From: Microbacterium sp. HD4P20
Lineage (GTDB): Bacteria > Actinomycetota > Actinomycetes > Actinomycetales > Microbacteriaceae
DNA length: 64,000 nucleotides
Assembly (NCBI RefSeq): GCF_019449275.2
Contig: NZ_JAHZQZ020000014.1
Span: 643,631-707,630, forward strand
Direction: 5' to 3'
Below, piece after piece: positions 1-7,800 of the stretch (within the stretch, counting starts at the first letter, position 1; every line of letters begins with the position of its first letter). The notes beneath the pieces are model-generated. The model ran no database searches. It was not told where the DNA came from and was given only the letters and a program-made list of their open reading frames with translations. A program made the position numbers and the translations under genes.

Positions 1-652
1 CCTTGTCGGCGAGGATCTGCACCTCGACGTGCCGGGGGCGCTGAACGGCCTGCTCGAGGAACACGCGTGCATCGCCGAAGGCGCTGTCGGCTTCGCGCAT
101 GGCCTCGGCGAGGGCCGGCGCGAGCTCCTCGCGCTGCTCGACGCGCCGCATCCCGCGTCCGCCGCCGCCGGCGACGGCCTTCACGAAAATGGGGAAGCCG
201 ATGTCGTCGGCCTGCGCGAGCAGGGCGTCGACGTCGTCCGAGGCATCCGTCGATCGCAACACCGGCACGCCGGCTGCGACGGCATGCTGCTTGGCGGTGA
301 CCTTGTTCCCCGCCATCTCGAGCACGCTCGCCGGCGGTCCGATGAAGGCGATGCCGTTCGCGGCGGCCTTCTCGGCCAGGTCGGGGTTCTCGGAGAGGAA
401 GCCGTATCCCGGGTAGATCGCGTCGGCGCCGGCCTCCTTCGCGACGCGGACGATCTCGTCCACGTCGAGGTAGGCGCGTACCGGATGCCCCTTCTCGCCG
501 ATCTGATACGCCTCGTCGGCTTTCAGCCGGTGCAGCGAGCTGCGGTCCTCGTAGGGGAAGACCGCGACGGTGCGCGCCCCCAGCTCGTAGGCCGCTCGGA
601 AAGCGCGAATGGCGATCTCACCACGGTTCGCGACCAGGATCTTGCGGAACAT
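1..652 (-). CDS. pyc: Pyruvate carboxylase, N-terminal part (cut by window edge)
   Basis: Only the first 217 residues are present; the rest lies left of the window. The reading frame opens with MFRKILVANRGEIAIRAFRA and continues through the biotin-carboxylase N-domain into the start of the ATP-grasp domain, where the glycine-rich KAVAGGGGRGMR loop lies near residues 156-167. The stretch RTVAVFPYEDRSSLHRLKADEAY is of the pyruvate carboxylase kind rather than the acetyl-CoA carboxylase kind, so I call anaplerotic pyruvate carboxylase (pyruvate + HCO3- + ATP to oxaloacetate). The ATG at 652-650 is the only reasonable start. The C-terminal carboxyltransferase and biotinyl domains cannot be seen, so a stand-alone biotin carboxylase is not fully excluded. 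Confidence 0.85.
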   Translation of the reverse strand, partial: MFRKILVANRGEIAIRAFRAAYELGARTVAVFPYEDRSSLHRLKADEAYQIGEKGHPVRAYLDVDEIVRVAKEAGADAIYPGYGFLSENPDLAEKAAANGIAFIGPPASVLEMAGNKVTAKQHAVAAGVPVLRSTDASDDVDALLAQADDIGFPIFVKAVAGGGGRGMRRVEQREELAPALAEAMREADSAFGDARVFLEQAVQRPRHVEVQILADK

Positions 653-738
653 TCGACCTCCGTGGGCGGCGGTGCGGGCGGGCCCCTGGAAACGGGCTGA
701 GTGTGCTCTCAGCCTAGGGGACGGTAACGTGGTGCCTT

Positions 739-1548
739 GTGCACGTCCTATCCGTCAGCTCGCTCAAGGGAGGCGTCGGCAAGACGACCGTGACTCTCGG
801 ACTCGCGTCGGCGGCTTTCGCCCGCGGTGTCCGCACGCTCGTCGTCGACCTCGACCCGCAGTCCGACGTGTCGACGGGCATGGACATTCAAGTCGCCGGT
901 CGACTGAATGTCGCCGATGTCCTCGCCAATCCCAAGGAGAAGACGGTCCGCCAGGCCATCACCTCCAGCGGCTGGGCGAAGGTGCATCCGGGCACCATCG
1001 ACGTCATGATCGGCAGCCCGTCCGCGATCAACTTCGACGGCCCGCACCCGAGCGTGCGCGACGTCTGGAAGATGGAAGAGGCGCTGGCGACGATCGAGGC
1101 GGACTACGACCTCGTGCTGATCGACTGCGCACCGTCGTTGAACGCGCTCACCCGCACCGCGTGGGCGGCCAGCGACCGCGTGATCGTCGTGACCGAGCCG
1201 GGACTGTTCTCGGTGGCCGCCGCCGACCGCGCCCTGCGCGCGATCGAAGAGATCCGCCGCGGTCTCTCCCCTCGACTGCAGCCGCTCGGGATCGTCGTGA
1301 ACCGCGTGCGCCCGCAGTCGATCGAGCACCAGTTCCGCATCAAAGAGCTGCGGGACATGTTCGGGCCGCTCGTACTCGCACCGCAGCTGCCCGAGCGCAC
1401 GTCGCTGCAGCAGGCGCAGGGCGCGGCCAAGCCGCTGCACATCTGGCCCGGCGACTCCGCGCAGGAGCTGGCAGCCGACTTCGACTCGCTCCTGGACCGC
1501 GTGATGCGCACCGGCCGCATCCCGGTGCCCGACGACACCCGCGCCTGA
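739..1548 (+). CDS. ParA/Soj-type ATPase (orphan)
   Basis: 269-residue deviant-Walker ATPase of the ParA/MinD family. The P-loop KGGVGKTT is at residues 10-17, the switch region DLDPQSDVS starts near 37, and the Walker B-like LVLIDCAPS is near 126-134. Such proteins bind DNA or membranes in an ATP-dependent way and position chromosomes, plasmids or protein complexes. No ParB lies next to it, and a second ParA (63035-63925) occupies the usual place beside scpA, so this copy is an orphan whose cargo cannot be read from context. The start is GTG at 739; a TAACGT box at 725-730 sits 8 nt upstream, so the mRNA may be leaderless. Divergent from pyc. Confidence 0.85.
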   Translation: MHVLSVSSLKGGVGKTTVTLGLASAAFARGVRTLVVDLDPQSDVSTGMDIQVAGRLNVADVLANPKEKTVRQAITSSGWAKVHPGTIDVMIGSPSAINFDGPHPSVRDVWKMEEALATIEADYDLVLIDCAPSLNALTRTAWAASDRVIVVTEPGLFSVAAADRALRAIEEIRRGLSPRLQPLGIVVNRVRPQSIEHQFRIKELRDMFGPLVLAPQLPERTSLQQAQGAAKPLHIWPGDSAQELAADFDSLLDRVMRTGRIPVPDDTRA

Positions 1549-1622
1549 CCCCTCTCCCCTCGCTCCCCTCGCTCCCCTCTCCCCCCGCTCCTCTGCGGCC
1601 CTGCGGCATCCCCCACCACCGG

Positions 1623-1685
1623 GGTTCGTTCGCCACATATGCACGCAAAACCTGCGCTCTTGCGTGCATATGTGACGAACGAACC
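1623..1685. repeat. Long intergenic hairpin, 26-bp arms
   Basis: Left arm 1623-1648 and right arm 1660-1685 are inverted copies over 26 bp with one mismatch (C1633 against A1675); the loop is 11 nt. The arms contain CACATATGCACGCAA, far more AT-rich than the surroundings. It lies between two convergent genes (parA and the DUF559 gene), so it could stop transcription from both sides, but no clear T-tract follows. It could equally be a small repeat or MITE-like element. It follows a pyrimidine-rich stretch at 1549-1595 made of CTCCCCTCG-like units. Confidence 0.75.
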
Positions 1686-1735
1686 TCTGTGTGAACGCGC
1701 GCAGCAGCGTAAGTACGACCATGCATATGGGCTGC

Positions 1736-2676
1736 TCAGCGGGTGGCAGAACGGAACTGGGCGCGCACGCGCCGGACCAGCGCGCCGGGCTGAGAGAACA
1801 GCTGGTCACGTGGGACTCTCACGACACGCCAACCGAGGTCCGCGAGGCGCTCAGGTTCTCGATATCGCGTTGCCACTGAACGGGGTCGGTGCGGTGCTGG
1901 TCGCCTTCGTATTCGATGGCGATCTTTTGATCGGGGTATGCAAGGTCCACGCAGCCCACGAAATCGCCAGATTCGTCATAGACATCGACATCGAGATCTG
2001 GCTCGGGCGGGCCAGCCTCCACGAGAGTCAGCCTGACCCAGGTCTCGGGTCCCGAAGCCGACCCCGGCCGGATCAACGCGATCGCTTCCCTGAGCCGGCC
2101 GACGCCGACGCGGCGTCCCGCATGCGCGGCCCGCTCGAGTTCCGCCAGCGTCGCGAGCGCGGGCCGTTCGATGCGACCGAACGGGCCCGGAATGCGGGGA
2201 GTGCGCACCAGCGCATCCCCCACGGCGACGACGTCAAAGAGGTGCGGGAGCGACGCTGCCAGCATCGCCCACGTCGTCGCAGGATCGGTCACGCGGACGC
2301 CGCGCTCGGGATGTTCGACGATGGAAACGAGACTGGGCTTGATCTGGTGGCCTATCGCGCCGCGGATGCGGGTGGCGCGCCCGGGCGAACCCACATGCAG
2401 TTCCGCCCGTAGCGCGATCCGAGGTGGGAGGGGTAAACCCCAGATCACGGCAGCCGTCGCGAAGCAGAAGTACTCTGCCGCGTGCATGTGAACCGTCCAT
2501 TGCGCGACGGCCCGCAACACGCGCTCTCCACTCGCTGCGAAGGCGTCCTCGTTCTCGATTTCCGAGCGGACTGCTCGGATACCGCGGAAAGGTCGATCGA
2601 ATCGCGGGTCGTCGACCCACCGACGCGGCAGCCCCGCGCGGCGAGCATCGGGAACTCGGAAGGCGTCGCCATCCAT
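1736..2676 (-). pseudogene. DUF559/VSR-like PD-(D/E)XK protein, frameshifted near its end
   Basis: The uninterrupted frame runs from ATG 2676 (MDGDAFRVPDARRAGL) to a TGA at 1819. The N-terminal two thirds resemble the AbiEi/DUF559-associated proteins common in Microbacteriaceae. The C-terminal part has a restriction-nuclease-like core: GCVDLAYPDQKIAIEYEGDQ with Asp and ExE, then HRTDPVQWQRDIE. In the ORF this ends in an unrelated tail (NLSASRTSVGVS). A one-base change near 1850-1853 restores the expected family tail (RLADLGWRVVRV...LFSQPGALVRRV), which then runs to a TGA at 1738-1736. I therefore read a one-nucleotide deletion or a sequencing error. An upstream in-frame extension to 2751 is less likely as coding sequence. 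Function is unknown; possibly nucleic-acid cleavage. Confidence 0.75.
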
Positions 2677-2833
2677 GGTTGTCACGGACTTCACGGTGCC
2701 AGATTGGCGGCGTCCACCGCCGGATTTCTCCACAGCCGTGCTGCGACCCACCTCCCTGAACGACGCGAGACGCGAGGAGGCGCGGCTGCGGGCGGGGCGG
2801 GCGAGGCGCGGCGGGGCGGTGGGCGCAGCGTCA

Positions 2834-2889
2834 GCACAATGCGCACGATGTGGGCAGAATGCGCGCTAAGTGCGTGGTGAAATGCACAG
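2834..2889 (+). promoter_or_regulatory. Phased AATGC repeats upstream of the trans-sulfuration gene
   Basis: Two 13-mers, GCACAATGCGCAC (2834-2846) and GCAGAATGCGCGC (2854-2866), differ at two bases and sit 20 bp apart. A looser third copy, GTGAAATGCACA, follows at about 2878-2889. The two-helical-turn phasing, about 50-100 bp before the start at 2938, suggests binding sites for a regulator, but no regulator gene is adjacent and chance is possible. Confidence 0.3.
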
Positions 2890-2937
2890 GACTTGCCTTT
2901 CGCGGCGATGTCGCTGAACATATCGATCATGGCACCG

Positions 2938-4158
2938 ATGACGCTGCATCCCGACAGCCTTGCCGTTCACGCCGGACGCGATGACCTCGCGGCTCTCGGC
3001 GTGCACGCGCTTCCCCTCGACCTCTCGTCCACGAACGCCCTGCCCGACATCGACCTCGGCGGGCTCTCGTACGAGGTCCTCGCGACCGGCGGCCACCCGT
3101 TCGAGGGCGGCTCGAACGTGTACGCCCGGCTGTGGAACCCGACGGTCGCCCGGTTCGAGGAAGCACTGGCCCGCCTCGAGCACGCCGAAGAGGCCGTGGC
3201 GTTCTCATCCGGCATGGCGGCAGTGACCGCCGCGCTGCTGACGCTCGCACACGAGCAGGGCCGGCGGCACGTCGTCGCGGTGCGGCCGCTTTACGGCGGC
3301 ACCGATCATCTCCTCGCCTCGGGGCTGCTGAGCGTCGAGACGACCTACTGCACGGTCGGGGCGGGTGGGGCGGATGCCGTCGCCACCGCGATCCGCGACG
3401 ACACGGCGCTGGTCGTCGTCGAGTCCCCCGCCAATCCGTCGCTCCAGCTCGTCGACATCCGGGCGGTCGTCGCGGCGGCGGGCGATGTGCCCGTGCTGGT
3501 GGACAACACGTTCGCGACCCCGGTCCTGCAGCAGCCTCTCGACCTTGGGGCAGCGCTTTCGCTGCACAGCGCCACCAAGTACCTCGGCGGCCACGGCGAC
3601 GTCGTCGGGGGCGTGATCGCCTGCGATGCGCGAACCGCCGCCGCCCTGCGCCGCACCCGTGCGGTCACCGGAGCGCTGCTGCACCCGCTGGCCGCCTACC
3701 TGCTGCACCGTGGTCTCGCGACCCTGCCGGTGCGCGTGCGGGCGCAGCAGCAGAACGCCCGCGTCGTCGCGCGATGGCTGGCCGACCGCGATGACATCGC
3801 CCGGGTCCACTTCCCGGAGTTCCCCGAATGCGACCCGCAGGGCCTCATCGGCACGCAGCAGTCGGGACCAGGCGCCATGATCGCGATCGAGCTCGCCGGC
3901 GGCTACGACGCCGCGCGGGCGCTCACCTCGTCGGTGCGGCTGTTCACGCATGCTGTTTCGCTGGGAAGCGTCGACTCGCTCATCCAGCATCCCGCCTCAC
4001 TCACTCACCGGCCGGTGCAGGCCGACGCGAAGCCTTCCGACGCGCTCGTCCGGCTGTCGATCGGCCTCGAAGACCCCGCCGACCTCGTCGCCGACCTCGA
4101 GCAGGCGCTGTCTGTGCGCACGGTGGAGCACGCTGCCGCGGATGCCGCGGCGCGATGA
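2938..4158 (+). CDS. PLP-dependent trans-sulfuration enzyme (Cys/Met metabolism family)
   Basis: 406 residues from ATG 2938 (MTLHPDSLAVHAGRDD); in-frame upstream ATGs at 2893 and 2929 exist, but homologues begin near this point. It is a fold-type I PLP enzyme of the cystathionine gamma-synthase/gamma-lyase family. The PLP lysine is K214 in LHSATKYLGGHGDVVGG, with the phosphate and ring contacts SSGMAAVTAA and LVDNTFATPVLQQPL. Members make or break C-S bonds: cystathionine gamma-synthase or lyase, O-acetylhomoserine sulfhydrylase, or methionine gamma-lyase. Sequence inspection does not settle which. The nearby C-terminal motif SLGSVDSLIQHPASLTH is typical of the whole family. It stands alone, with no neighbouring sulfur genes. 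Confidence 0.85.
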   Translation: MTLHPDSLAVHAGRDDLAALGVHALPLDLSSTNALPDIDLGGLSYEVLATGGHPFEGGSNVYARLWNPTVARFEEALARLEHAEEAVAFSSGMAAVTAALLTLAHEQGRRHVVAVRPLYGGTDHLLASGLLSVETTYCTVGAGGADAVATAIRDDTALVVVESPANPSLQLVDIRAVVAAAGDVPVLVDNTFATPVLQQPLDLGAALSLHSATKYLGGHGDVVGGVIACDARTAAALRRTRAVTGALLHPLAAYLLHRGLATLPVRVRAQQQNARVVARWLADRDDIARVHFPEFPECDPQGLIGTQQSGPGAMIAIELAGGYDAARALTSSVRLFTHAVSLGSVDSLIQHPASLTHRPVQADAKPSDALVRLSIGLEDPADLVADLEQALSVRTVEHAAADAAAR

Positions 4159-4183
4159 TCGCGGCCGCGCCGGGGCCGCTCGT

Positions 4184-4726
4184 TCAGGCGGTGCGTGCGG
4201 CGCGACGCAGGGCGAGTTCGTCCATGGCGTCGAGCTTCTCGACCTCGAACTCGACGAGTTCGGATTCGACCTCGCGCAGGACCTTGCCCACCGCGATGCC
4301 GAAAACGCCCTGACCGCGGCTCACGAGGTCGATGACCTCGTCGTTCGAAGTGCACAAGTACACGGATGCGCCGTCGCTCATGAGGGTCGTGCCCGCGAGG
4401 TCACGGATGCCCGACGCGCGGAGCTGGTCGACCGCGGTGCGGATCTGCTGCAGCGAGATGCCGGTGTCGAGCAGTCGCTTGACGAGCTTCAGCACGAGGA
4501 TGTCGCGGAAGCCGTAGAGCCGCTGCGAACCGGAGCCACTGGCGCCGCGGACCGTGGGCTCGACGAGCTCGGTGCGGGCCCAGTAGTCGAGCTGCCGGTA
4601 TGTGATGCCGGCAGCTCGCGCCGCGACGGCACCGCGGTAGCCCACCTCGTCGTCCATTGCAGGCAGCCCGTCGGTGAAGAGGAGTTCGGCGACGAACGGC
4701 TCGTTGTCGGACGCGTCTCGTGTCAT
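4184..4726 (-). CDS. MerR-family transcriptional regulator (downstream of ftsR)
   Basis: 180 residues. The MerR winged-helix domain (YRGAVAARAAGITYRQLDYWARTELV) is near residues 29-55, followed by the second wing, GSGSQRLYGFRDILVLKLVKRLL, and a dimerisation helix. The C-terminal half (SDGASVYLCTSNDEVIDLVSRGQG) resembles the second MerR protein of the actinobacterial garA-ftsR cluster (Rv1830-like in mycobacteria). I start at ATG 4726 because GAGGGGGGAT lies directly upstream; a longer frame to 4951 reads into the gap. There are no metal-binding cysteines of the classic MerR kind. Probably in one operon with ftsR and garA, 115 nt downstream of ftsR. Confidence 0.85.
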   Translation of the reverse strand: MTRDASDNEPFVAELLFTDGLPAMDDEVGYRGAVAARAAGITYRQLDYWARTELVEPTVRGASGSGSQRLYGFRDILVLKLVKRLLDTGISLQQIRTAVDQLRASGIRDLAGTTLMSDGASVYLCTSNDEVIDLVSRGQGVFGIAVGKVLREVESELVEFEVEKLDAMDELALRRAARTA

Positions 4727-4841
4727 GCCTATCCCCCCTCCGGATTCGGATATCTCCACGCTAGATGAGCACCCGCCTTGCGGCAACGACATCCGCTGTT
4801 GATGGTGCGGCGTGTCGCGGCCGCGACGCCGTGGAGGCGCG

Positions 4842-5534
4842 TCAGGACAGCAACCGGTCCAGCGCGGAGCGCACGAAGATCGATCGAACCTCGTCGAGAC
4901 GCTTGGCCAGTTCAGGGGCCACTTCCCCCGCGCGGCCGCGGGACGTGGCATCCGTGCGTCTCAGCAGCGGAGCCAGTGCGGACTCGACGAGCGCGACATC
5001 CCGTTCGGCGTTCTGCCGCAGCGCCCGCACATGCCGCGGCTCTATGCCGTGCCGATCGAGCGCGACGAGCGCGCGCAGTAGGGCGACCGACTGTTCGGTA
5101 TAGCTCTCGCCCGCCACGAGCACTCCGGTGCTGATGGCGTCGTTGAGCAGTTGCGGGGCAGCGCCCGATGCCGCAAGCAGCTCATCACGACGGTAGCGGC
5201 GCGGCGCGGGAAGGATGGACGGCGGTGGCACCGCCGTCGGCGTGGCCGGATTGCGGCCGGCGTCGACGTCTTCGAGGTAGTCGCGGATCACCGACAGCGG
5301 AAGGTAGTGATCGCGCTGCAGGGTCAATGCGAGCCGCAGCCGCTCGAGGTCGTCCTGCGAGAACTTGCGATACCCCGACTCGGTGCGCAGCGGGGTGACG
5401 ATGCCCTGCACTTCGAGGAAGCGCAGCTTGCTGGACGTGAGCGACGGGAACTCCGGCGACAGCCGCGCGAGCACTTGGCCGATGCTGAGAAGACCCGCGG
5501 ACGATGATCGTTCGCGGGCGGAGGCAGCGGGCAT
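4842..5534 (-). CDS. ftsR: FtsR-like MerR-family regulator
   Basis: 230 residues. The N-terminal MerR-type helix-turn-helix (LSIGQVLARLSPEFPSLTSS to YRKFSQDDLERLRLALTLQRD, about residues 15-75) is diagnostic of the actinobacterial FtsR/Rv1828 family. In Corynebacterium glutamicum this family activates ftsZ. The C-terminal half is a ligand- or partner-binding all-helical domain. The start ATG (5534-5532) overlaps the garA stop codon as TGATG, so translation is coupled. In mycobacteria a bifunctional nuclease gene follows; here it is missing and the second MerR gene follows directly. Confidence 0.88.
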   Translation of the reverse strand: MPAASARERSSSAGLLSIGQVLARLSPEFPSLTSSKLRFLEVQGIVTPLRTESGYRKFSQDDLERLRLALTLQRDHYLPLSVIRDYLEDVDAGRNPATPTAVPPPSILPAPRRYRRDELLAASGAAPQLLNDAISTGVLVAGESYTEQSVALLRALVALDRHGIEPRHVRALRQNAERDVALVESALAPLLRRTDATSRGRAGEVAPELAKRLDEVRSIFVRSALDRLLS

Positions 5535-6037
5535 CAGACTTCCGCGGTCTGAGGAAGATCGGCCGGAGAGACGAAGAAGTTGAGGCGGAACTTGCCGACG
5601 CGCACTTCGGCGCCGTTGGTCAGCGCCGCCCGGTCGACGCGTTCGCCGTTGACGTAGGTGCCGTTCAGCGAACGCTGATCGACCAATTCGAATGTCGTAC
5701 CGGTGCGGGTGATCTCGGCGTGACGGCGTGAGACGGTGACGTCATCGAAGAAGATGTCCGCCTCGGGATGCCGGCCGACGGTCGTCACGTCGGTGTCGAG
5801 CAGGTAGCGGGCCCCCGCAGTGGGTCCCGAGCGCACGAGCAGCAGTGCGGCACCCGACGGCAGCGCCTCGATCGCGTCGAGCTCGGCTTCGCCCAGCTCG
5901 CTTCCGAACGGCACGAACGACAGATCGGAGTCGTGTCCGAACGTCTGGGTCGTGTCTGCGGGTCGATCGGACTGATGCGCGTCGGCCCCGGCAGCCCGGC
6001 GAATATCGCCCTGGTCGGGTCGGCGGTCGTCCTCCAC
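5534..6037 (-). CDS. garA: GarA/OdhI-type FHA-domain regulator
   Basis: 167 residues with one forkhead-associated domain at about 66-154. The phosphothreonine-binding residues are visible: G88-R89, S103-R104 with H106, and N125-G126. The N-terminal tail contains DTTQTFG (T29, T30, T32), matching the TTxxF motif phosphorylated by Pkn kinases in GarA/OdhI. In that family the unphosphorylated protein inhibits 2-oxoglutarate dehydrogenase and regulates glutamate metabolism, and phosphorylation makes it self-bind. The start is GTG 6037 with the Shine-Dalgarno AAGGAGGACAAC. A TAGGCT box (6064-6059) lies about 22 bp upstream as a likely -10. First gene of the ftsR operon. Confidence 0.9.
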   Translation of the reverse strand: MEDDRRPDQGDIRRAAGADAHQSDRPADTTQTFGHDSDLSFVPFGSELGEAELDAIEALPSGAALLLVRSGPTAGARYLLDTDVTTVGRHPEADIFFDDVTVSRRHAEITRTGTTFELVDQRSLNGTYVNGERVDRAALTNGAEVRVGKFRLNFFVSPADLPQTAEV

Positions 6038-6206
6038 GTTGTCCTCCTTCGACGCCCCAGCCTATCCGATCGCGGGTGCCGCGAAAGAGCCGGTTTCCCG
6101 GATTCGGCGCGGCGGCAATGTTTCGCCTCGTGTCGACGGGCGTGCCCGGCGGGACGTCGAAGCCTAGCCTGGCGGAGTCAGAAATCCGACGAGCAAGGAG
6201 TCCACC

Positions 6207-6557
6207 GTGTCGAGCCCACACCGCCACATTCCGCCCCTCGAGGTGCGTGAGCGTGCGGCGTGCATGTGCGACCACGGCGACTTCTGCACCTCGTACGCCC
6301 CGGGTCACGCTTTGCACCTGATTCAGGCGCGACTCGCCTCGGCGACGCCGTCCGATTGGGCCGACGCTATCGTCGAGGCCGCGGATGCCCGTTCAGGCTT
6401 CGTCATCGTGCGGACCCTCGGCGATGGCTCGGCCGTCGCCCTGTGGAACGGCGCGGGAGCCGCGGGTCGCCTGACCGTGGGCACGCCGGTGGCTCTCCAC
6501 GAGCGCTATCACGTACTCGCCGTCGGCAGCGAGCGCTTCAACGTCCTGCGCGGCTGA
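6207..6557 (+). CDS. Hypothetical protein, 116 aa
   Basis: Small soluble protein starting at GTG 6207 with AAGGAG 8 nt upstream. No signal peptide or membrane segment. It has a short cysteine cluster, CMCDHGDFC, at residues 20-28, followed by a region with predicted alternating beta strands (SGFVIVRTLGDGSAVALWN, then LHERYHVLAVGSERFNVL). I do not recognise the family. It diverges from garA across 169 nt that hold promoters for both (TAGGCT for garA, a TAGCCT-like box at about 6165-6170 for this gene). The Cys-x-Cys...Cys and His residues could bind a metal, but nothing else supports this. Confidence 0.65.
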   Translation: MSSPHRHIPPLEVRERAACMCDHGDFCTSYAPGHALHLIQARLASATPSDWADAIVEAADARSGFVIVRTLGDGSAVALWNGAGAAGRLTVGTPVALHERYHVLAVGSERFNVLRG

Positions 6558-6586
6558 GCCGCCCCACGGCGGGGACAGGGTGAGCC

Positions 6587-6988
6587 TCAGCTCATCGCCA
6601 TCATCTTGTCTTTGACCGCCATGCAGGCATCCATGCAGGCCTTGCACGACTGAGCGCACATCTTGCAGACCTCGCTGTGGTCGGCGTGCTCCATGCACTC
6701 GTCCATGCAGGTCTGGCACATCGCGATGCACGCATCGAGCATCGCCATCATGGATGCCGGAGTCATCCCCTGCATGCGCATCATCGAGCGCATCATGGTG
6801 TTGCACATGTCGGCGCAGTTCATGCACGCCGGCGCGCACGACATCATCTGGGTGGAGCACACGGTGCACGCCTGCTCGCAGGCCGAGCAGGCGTCCATAC
6901 AGGCCTGCAGGACCGCCATGTCCATCTCCTGCATGCCGGGCATCGACATCATGTCCTTCGACATGGCGCCCATCATCATGCTGTCCAT
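6587..6988 (-). CDS. Cytosolic copper-storage protein (Csp, DUF326 four-helix bundle)
   Basis: 133 residues, of which 18 are Cys and 34 are Met. The repeats CxxxC and CxxC (ACMDACSACEQACTVC, CIAMCQTCMDEC, CKMCAQSCKACMDAC) are those of the Csp/DUF326 family, in which cysteines line the inside of a four-helix bundle and hold many Cu(I) ions. There is no Tat or Sec signal, so it would be a cytosolic Csp3-type store. The N-terminus MDSMMMGAMSKDMMSMPGM is extremely Met-rich, which could be an entry site for Cu(I). Divergent from a CopC-domain gene, so the two probably form a small copper-handling pair. Confidence 0.85.
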   Translation of the reverse strand: MDSMMMGAMSKDMMSMPGMQEMDMAVLQACMDACSACEQACTVCSTQMMSCAPACMNCADMCNTMMRSMMRMQGMTPASMMAMLDACIAMCQTCMDECMEHADHSEVCKMCAQSCKACMDACMAVKDKMMAMS

Positions 6989-7091
6989 CGCCCACCTTCT
7001 TCCGTTGTCGGGTCGGCGGGCAGGTCGTCCCGCCTGCGGCCATGCTAGACCTCGAAGGTCCGGTATCGAAGGGCCGGTTAGGCTCGATCGC

Positions 7092-7790
7092 GTGTTGTCA
7101 CAAGGAATTCACACCGTCCGCCCCCTCCGTGCCGTCGCGCTCGTCGCGACAGCGCTGCTGGCCCTCATCGGTGTGCTGGTGACGGCATCCCCCGCCGCCG
7201 CGCACGACGAACTGCTGGGCAGCGACCCCGCCGCCGACAGCACGGTCGATGCCCTCCCCGCCGAGCTGACCCTCACCTTCAGTGGAGTGATCGGCGCCGA
7301 GGACGGTGCGTCAGAAGTGCAAGTGACGGATGCCGAGGGCACGACTCTCACCGATGGCACCCCGACCGCGCAAGATAACGTGCTGACCCAGCCGCTCGCC
7401 GCCGAGGGATTGGGGGGAGAAGCATCCGGTCCCATCACGGTGCTGTGGAAAGTCGTCTCGAGCGACGGGCACCCCATCTCGGGCGAGTTCTCGTTCACCG
7501 TCGCCCGAGACCCCTCGCCCGACCCCACCGCAACCAGCGAGCCGGCTCCGGCACCCACCGCGACGGCGGAGCCGAGCCCGACCGCGACACCCGAGGCGAC
7601 GCCCTCGACCGCACCGGTCCCGGACGAGGGCTCGAACGTGCTGCCGTGGGTCATCGTCGGCGTCGTCGCGGTTGCCGTGCTGGGCGCCGTGACCTACCTT
7701 CTGGTCTCACGGTCGCGGCGCGAGCGGGCGCTCGCCGAGGGTCCTGCCGACGGGGTGCAGCCCGGCTCCGAGCCCCCGGCCGACCGATAG
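7092..7790 (+). CDS. Exported CopC-domain protein with C-terminal membrane anchor
   Basis: 232 residues from GTG 7092. A signal peptide (about 12-37, ending SPAAA) should be cut before H38, giving a mature protein that begins [13 protein letters not shown]. An N-terminal His plus the later [13 protein letters not shown] (Asp and His two apart) match the Cu(II) site of CopC proteins. After the CopC domain comes a Pro/Thr/Ala-rich linker (roughly residues 140-180: [20 protein letters not shown]), a membrane helix ([20 protein letters not shown]) and a basic cytoplasmic tail. This is the usual Gram-positive CopC layout (YcnJ-N-like). The start is uncertain because no good Shine-Dalgarno precedes it. 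lpd follows 10 nt downstream but has its own -10 box. Confidence 0.8.
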   Translation: MLSQGIHTVRPLRAVALVATALLALIGVLVTASPAAAHDELLGSDPAADSTVDALPAELTLTFSGVIGAEDGASEVQVTDAEGTTLTDGTPTAQDNVLTQPLAAEGLGGEASGPITVLWKVVSSDGHPISGEFSFTVARDPSPDPTATSEPAPAPTATAEPSPTATPEATPSTAPVPDEGSNVLPWVIVGVVAVAVLGAVTYLLVSRSRRERALAEGPADGVQPGSEPPADR

Positions 7791-7800
7791 GCTTGGAGTC

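Noticed and set aside
2729..2742. TTTCTCCACAG, similar to a DnaA box
   Set aside because: Single copy with a mismatch; no cluster, no AT-rich unwinding region and no dnaA/dnaN nearby.
4161..4179. GC hairpin between the trans-sulfuration and MerR genes as terminator
   Set aside because: Only a 6-bp stem without T-tract; such stems are expected by chance at this GC.
4842..5534. FtsR as a metal-responsive MerR regulator
   Set aside because: No metal-binding cysteines; gene context garA-ftsR identifies the cell-division/metabolism family.
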